A DNA stretch of 5,450 nt, taken from the NCBI GenBank assembly GCA_031280855.1, contig JAITGH010000119.1:1-5450 (forward strand). Direction: 5' to 3'. Positions 4,004 through 5,450 of this stretch are shown piece after piece. The position numbers and the translations under genes were made by a program. Under the pieces are notes generated by a model. That model was not told the origin of the DNA, searched no databases, and worked only from the letters and a program-made list of their open reading frames with translations. How positions within the stretch are numbered: position 1 is the stretch's first letter; the number at the start of each line of letters is the position of its first letter. Source of the stretch: Oscillospiraceae bacterium. Its GTDB lineage: Bacteria; Bacillota; Clostridia; Oscillospirales; Oscillospiraceae.

Positions 4004-5450
4004 ATGAGTAAGTCGAAGAGACTTATGTCACTGCTGCTCGTGCTCGCGACCGTGTTCGCGCTGCTAAGCGGCGTGAGCGCGTTCGCCGAGGGCGAGGACG
4101 CGGAACCGACGGCAGCGCCCGTCGATAACACTCCCGTCGGCACGTTCACCGACGTAACGTGGGCGAATCCGTACGCGGAAGCCATCGCCGTGCTCGCGGC
4201 GGCGAGCATCACCAAGGGCACGGGCGAGGGAACCTTCGCCCCGAGCGAGAAGGTAACGCGTGAGCAAGTCGCGATGTTTATCGCTCGCGCTGCGAACGGT
4301 GTTGAGAACACCAACAAGCTGTTGCCGTCGAACACGAAGTTCACGGACGTTCCGTCGGACGACACGTACAGCGGCGCGATCAGCTGGTGCATCAGCCGCG
4401 GCGCGATCGACGGCTGGCAAGAGCTTGACGGAACGTGGAAGTATGGCCCGAAGAACAACGTCACGATTCTTCAAATCTTGAAGATCCTTGACGGCGTACT
4501 TGGAGTCTCTAACGTTGCGCCGATTGCCAACGACGACAACTGGCAGACCAACGTCATCAGCTACGCTGTGAAGCTCGGGCTGCTTGAGGACATCACGTTC
4601 ACCAGCTACAACGACGAAGTGACGCGTGAGCAGATGGCGCAGTTCATCCTTAACGCGATCTCGGCGCACGGCTATACCGAGTACCAGAAAATTCTCGGCC
4701 AACCGTTCAAGTTGCCGGGCGTGTGGGTGCGCGGAGCGGATCCGCTGTACGAGGTCAACTTCCTGTCACGCGTGCAGGCTGAGACGCCCGGAACGGCAGT
4801 CAATCTTGTCACGGGCGGCATCGAAGTCGTCAACCCGTTCGGTGAGCTTGCTTACCAGTGGAAGCACACCCTGACCACGAAGGCGATCACCGACTGGAAG
4901 CTTGATACCAAGAACGAGAAAGTCGTCGGCGAGCCCATCGTCATCACCGAGGACAACTACGCGCAGTTCGCCTACGCGTGGCCGAACGTCTTCAAGGTCT
5001 TCCTGAACGGCGAGTGCATCAGCGGCCAACCTCGCTGGGAAGCGGTTGCGGATAGAGATCTCGGACGTTACGCCTCCAAGGAGTACGTCTTCGACGGTGC
5101 GTCACGAGCCGATACGGTACCGTATGGTAAACAAAACGCTCAATATTCCGCATACGCTAAGGCGTTCGTAACCGGAAACGAAGGACACTTCAACTTCACG
5201 AAGTACGGCTCGACCAAAGCGGCGTTTGATCCCAGCTGGATCGGCGCGAAGATCACGGTGTATGAGCAGAAGCTCTCCGGTCTTGGCGAGTATGACCTCG
5301 TTACCGGACAGTACAGCGGGATCGACGACATCTACGGCACGTCCGCGTTTGACGGCATCGCCGACAAGATCATCGTAACGTACGAGTATCTTGGCGAGGT
5401 TGTCAGCAGCGACAAAACTCCCACCGGCACGTACTATGATATCGCCCTGC
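4004..5450 (+). CDS. Secreted S-layer homology (SLH) domain protein, 3' end beyond window
   Basis: Open from ATG 4004 to the window end: 482 codons and one base, with no stop. AGGAGGG lies 8 bases before the ATG. Residues 1-28 are a Sec signal peptide (basic SKSKR, hydrophobic core, cleavage after SAFA). Three SLH domains follow: about 48-98 (FTDV...VTREQVAMFIARA), 113-165 (FTDV...GAIDGW...ILKIL) and 175-220 (...VTREQMAQFILNAI). SLH triplets bind pyruvylated wall polysaccharide and hold S-layer or surface enzymes on Gram-positive cells. Residues 221-482 match no family I recognise; they are Tyr/Asp-rich and look extracellular, with only one Cys seen (about 340). The protein may be the S-layer subunit or a variable surface protein. 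Expression probably depends on the upstream invertible segment. Confidence 0.9.
   Translation, partial: MSKSKRLMSLLLVLATVFALLSGVSAFAEGEDAEPTAAPVDNTPVGTFTDVTWANPYAEAIAVLAAASITKGTGEGTFAPSEKVTREQVAMFIARAANGVENTNKLLPSNTKFTDVPSDDTYSGAISWCISRGAIDGWQELDGTWKYGPKNNVTILQILKILDGVLGVSNVAPIANDDNWQTNVISYAVKLGLLEDITFTSYNDEVTREQMAQFILNAISAHGYTEYQKILGQPFKLPGVWVRGADPLYEVNFLSRVQAETPGTAVNLVTGGIEVVNPFGELAYQWKHTLTTKAITDWKLDTKNEKVVGEPIVITEDNYAQFAYAWPNVFKVFLNGECISGQPRWEAVADRDLGRYASKEYVFDGASRADTVPYGKQNAQYSAYAKAFVTGNEGHFNFTKYGSTKAAFDPSWIGAKITVYEQKLSGLGEYDLVTGQYSGIDDIYGTSAFDGIADKIIVTYEYLGEVVSSDKTPTGTYYDIAL

Noticed and set aside
3979..4702. Two long minus-strand open frames opposite the SLH gene
   Set aside because: Low-complexity, Ala/Ser- or Arg/Val-rich translations from the antisense of a clear SLH gene.

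Overview
The window looks like chromosome from a moderately GC-rich member of the Firmicutes, probably an uncultured gut-type clostridium. The grounds are a lipoprotein phosphate-binding protein of the clostridial kind, strong AGGAGG ribosome sites, consensus TTGACA/TATAAT promoters with 17-base spacers, and a surface protein with three S-layer homology (SLH) domains. The taxon is inferred from gene content, not from a marker gene.

Layout. Positions 1-904 (minus strand) hold the first codons of a probable pstC and a complete PstS-like lipoprotein, whose two halves are in swapped order compared with ordinary PstS. Upstream of pstS lie a weak promoter and TTTACA repeats that resemble PhoP boxes. 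Positions 1029-1287 have no convincing gene. They hold seven DnaA-box-like 9-mers set in a degenerate 51-bp tandem repeat, followed by a plus-strand terminator-like hairpin. A tRNA-Pro(GGG) on the minus strand (1292-1367) has a perfect sigma-A type promoter. A second perfect promoter, on the plus strand (1525-1553), points into the 3' end of the next gene. That gene (1638-2954, minus) encodes a membrane-anchored trypsin-like serine protease with an N-terminal zinc ribbon and no PDZ domain.

The most interesting part is 3107-5450. A 199-residue tyrosine recombinase of FimB/FimE size (minus) lies next to a 113-bp segment bounded by perfect 17-bp inverted repeats. Just beyond the segment, a plus-strand gene with an ideal ribosome site encodes a secreted SLH-domain protein that runs off the window. 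This is the expected layout of a phase-variation switch: the recombinase flips the segment and so turns a surface-layer gene on or off. In the orientation seen here the segment carries a strong intrinsic terminator facing the SLH gene and no recognisable promoter toward it, so this copy reads as OFF. A perfect plus-strand promoter overlaps the recombinase stop codon (3140-3168). It could make a transcript antisense to the recombinase that ends at that terminator, or runs on into the SLH gene once the segment is flipped. A further hairpin at the SLH ribosome site may add translational control. The switch model is inference from layout; the repeats, catalytic residues, terminator and promoters are read directly from the sequence.
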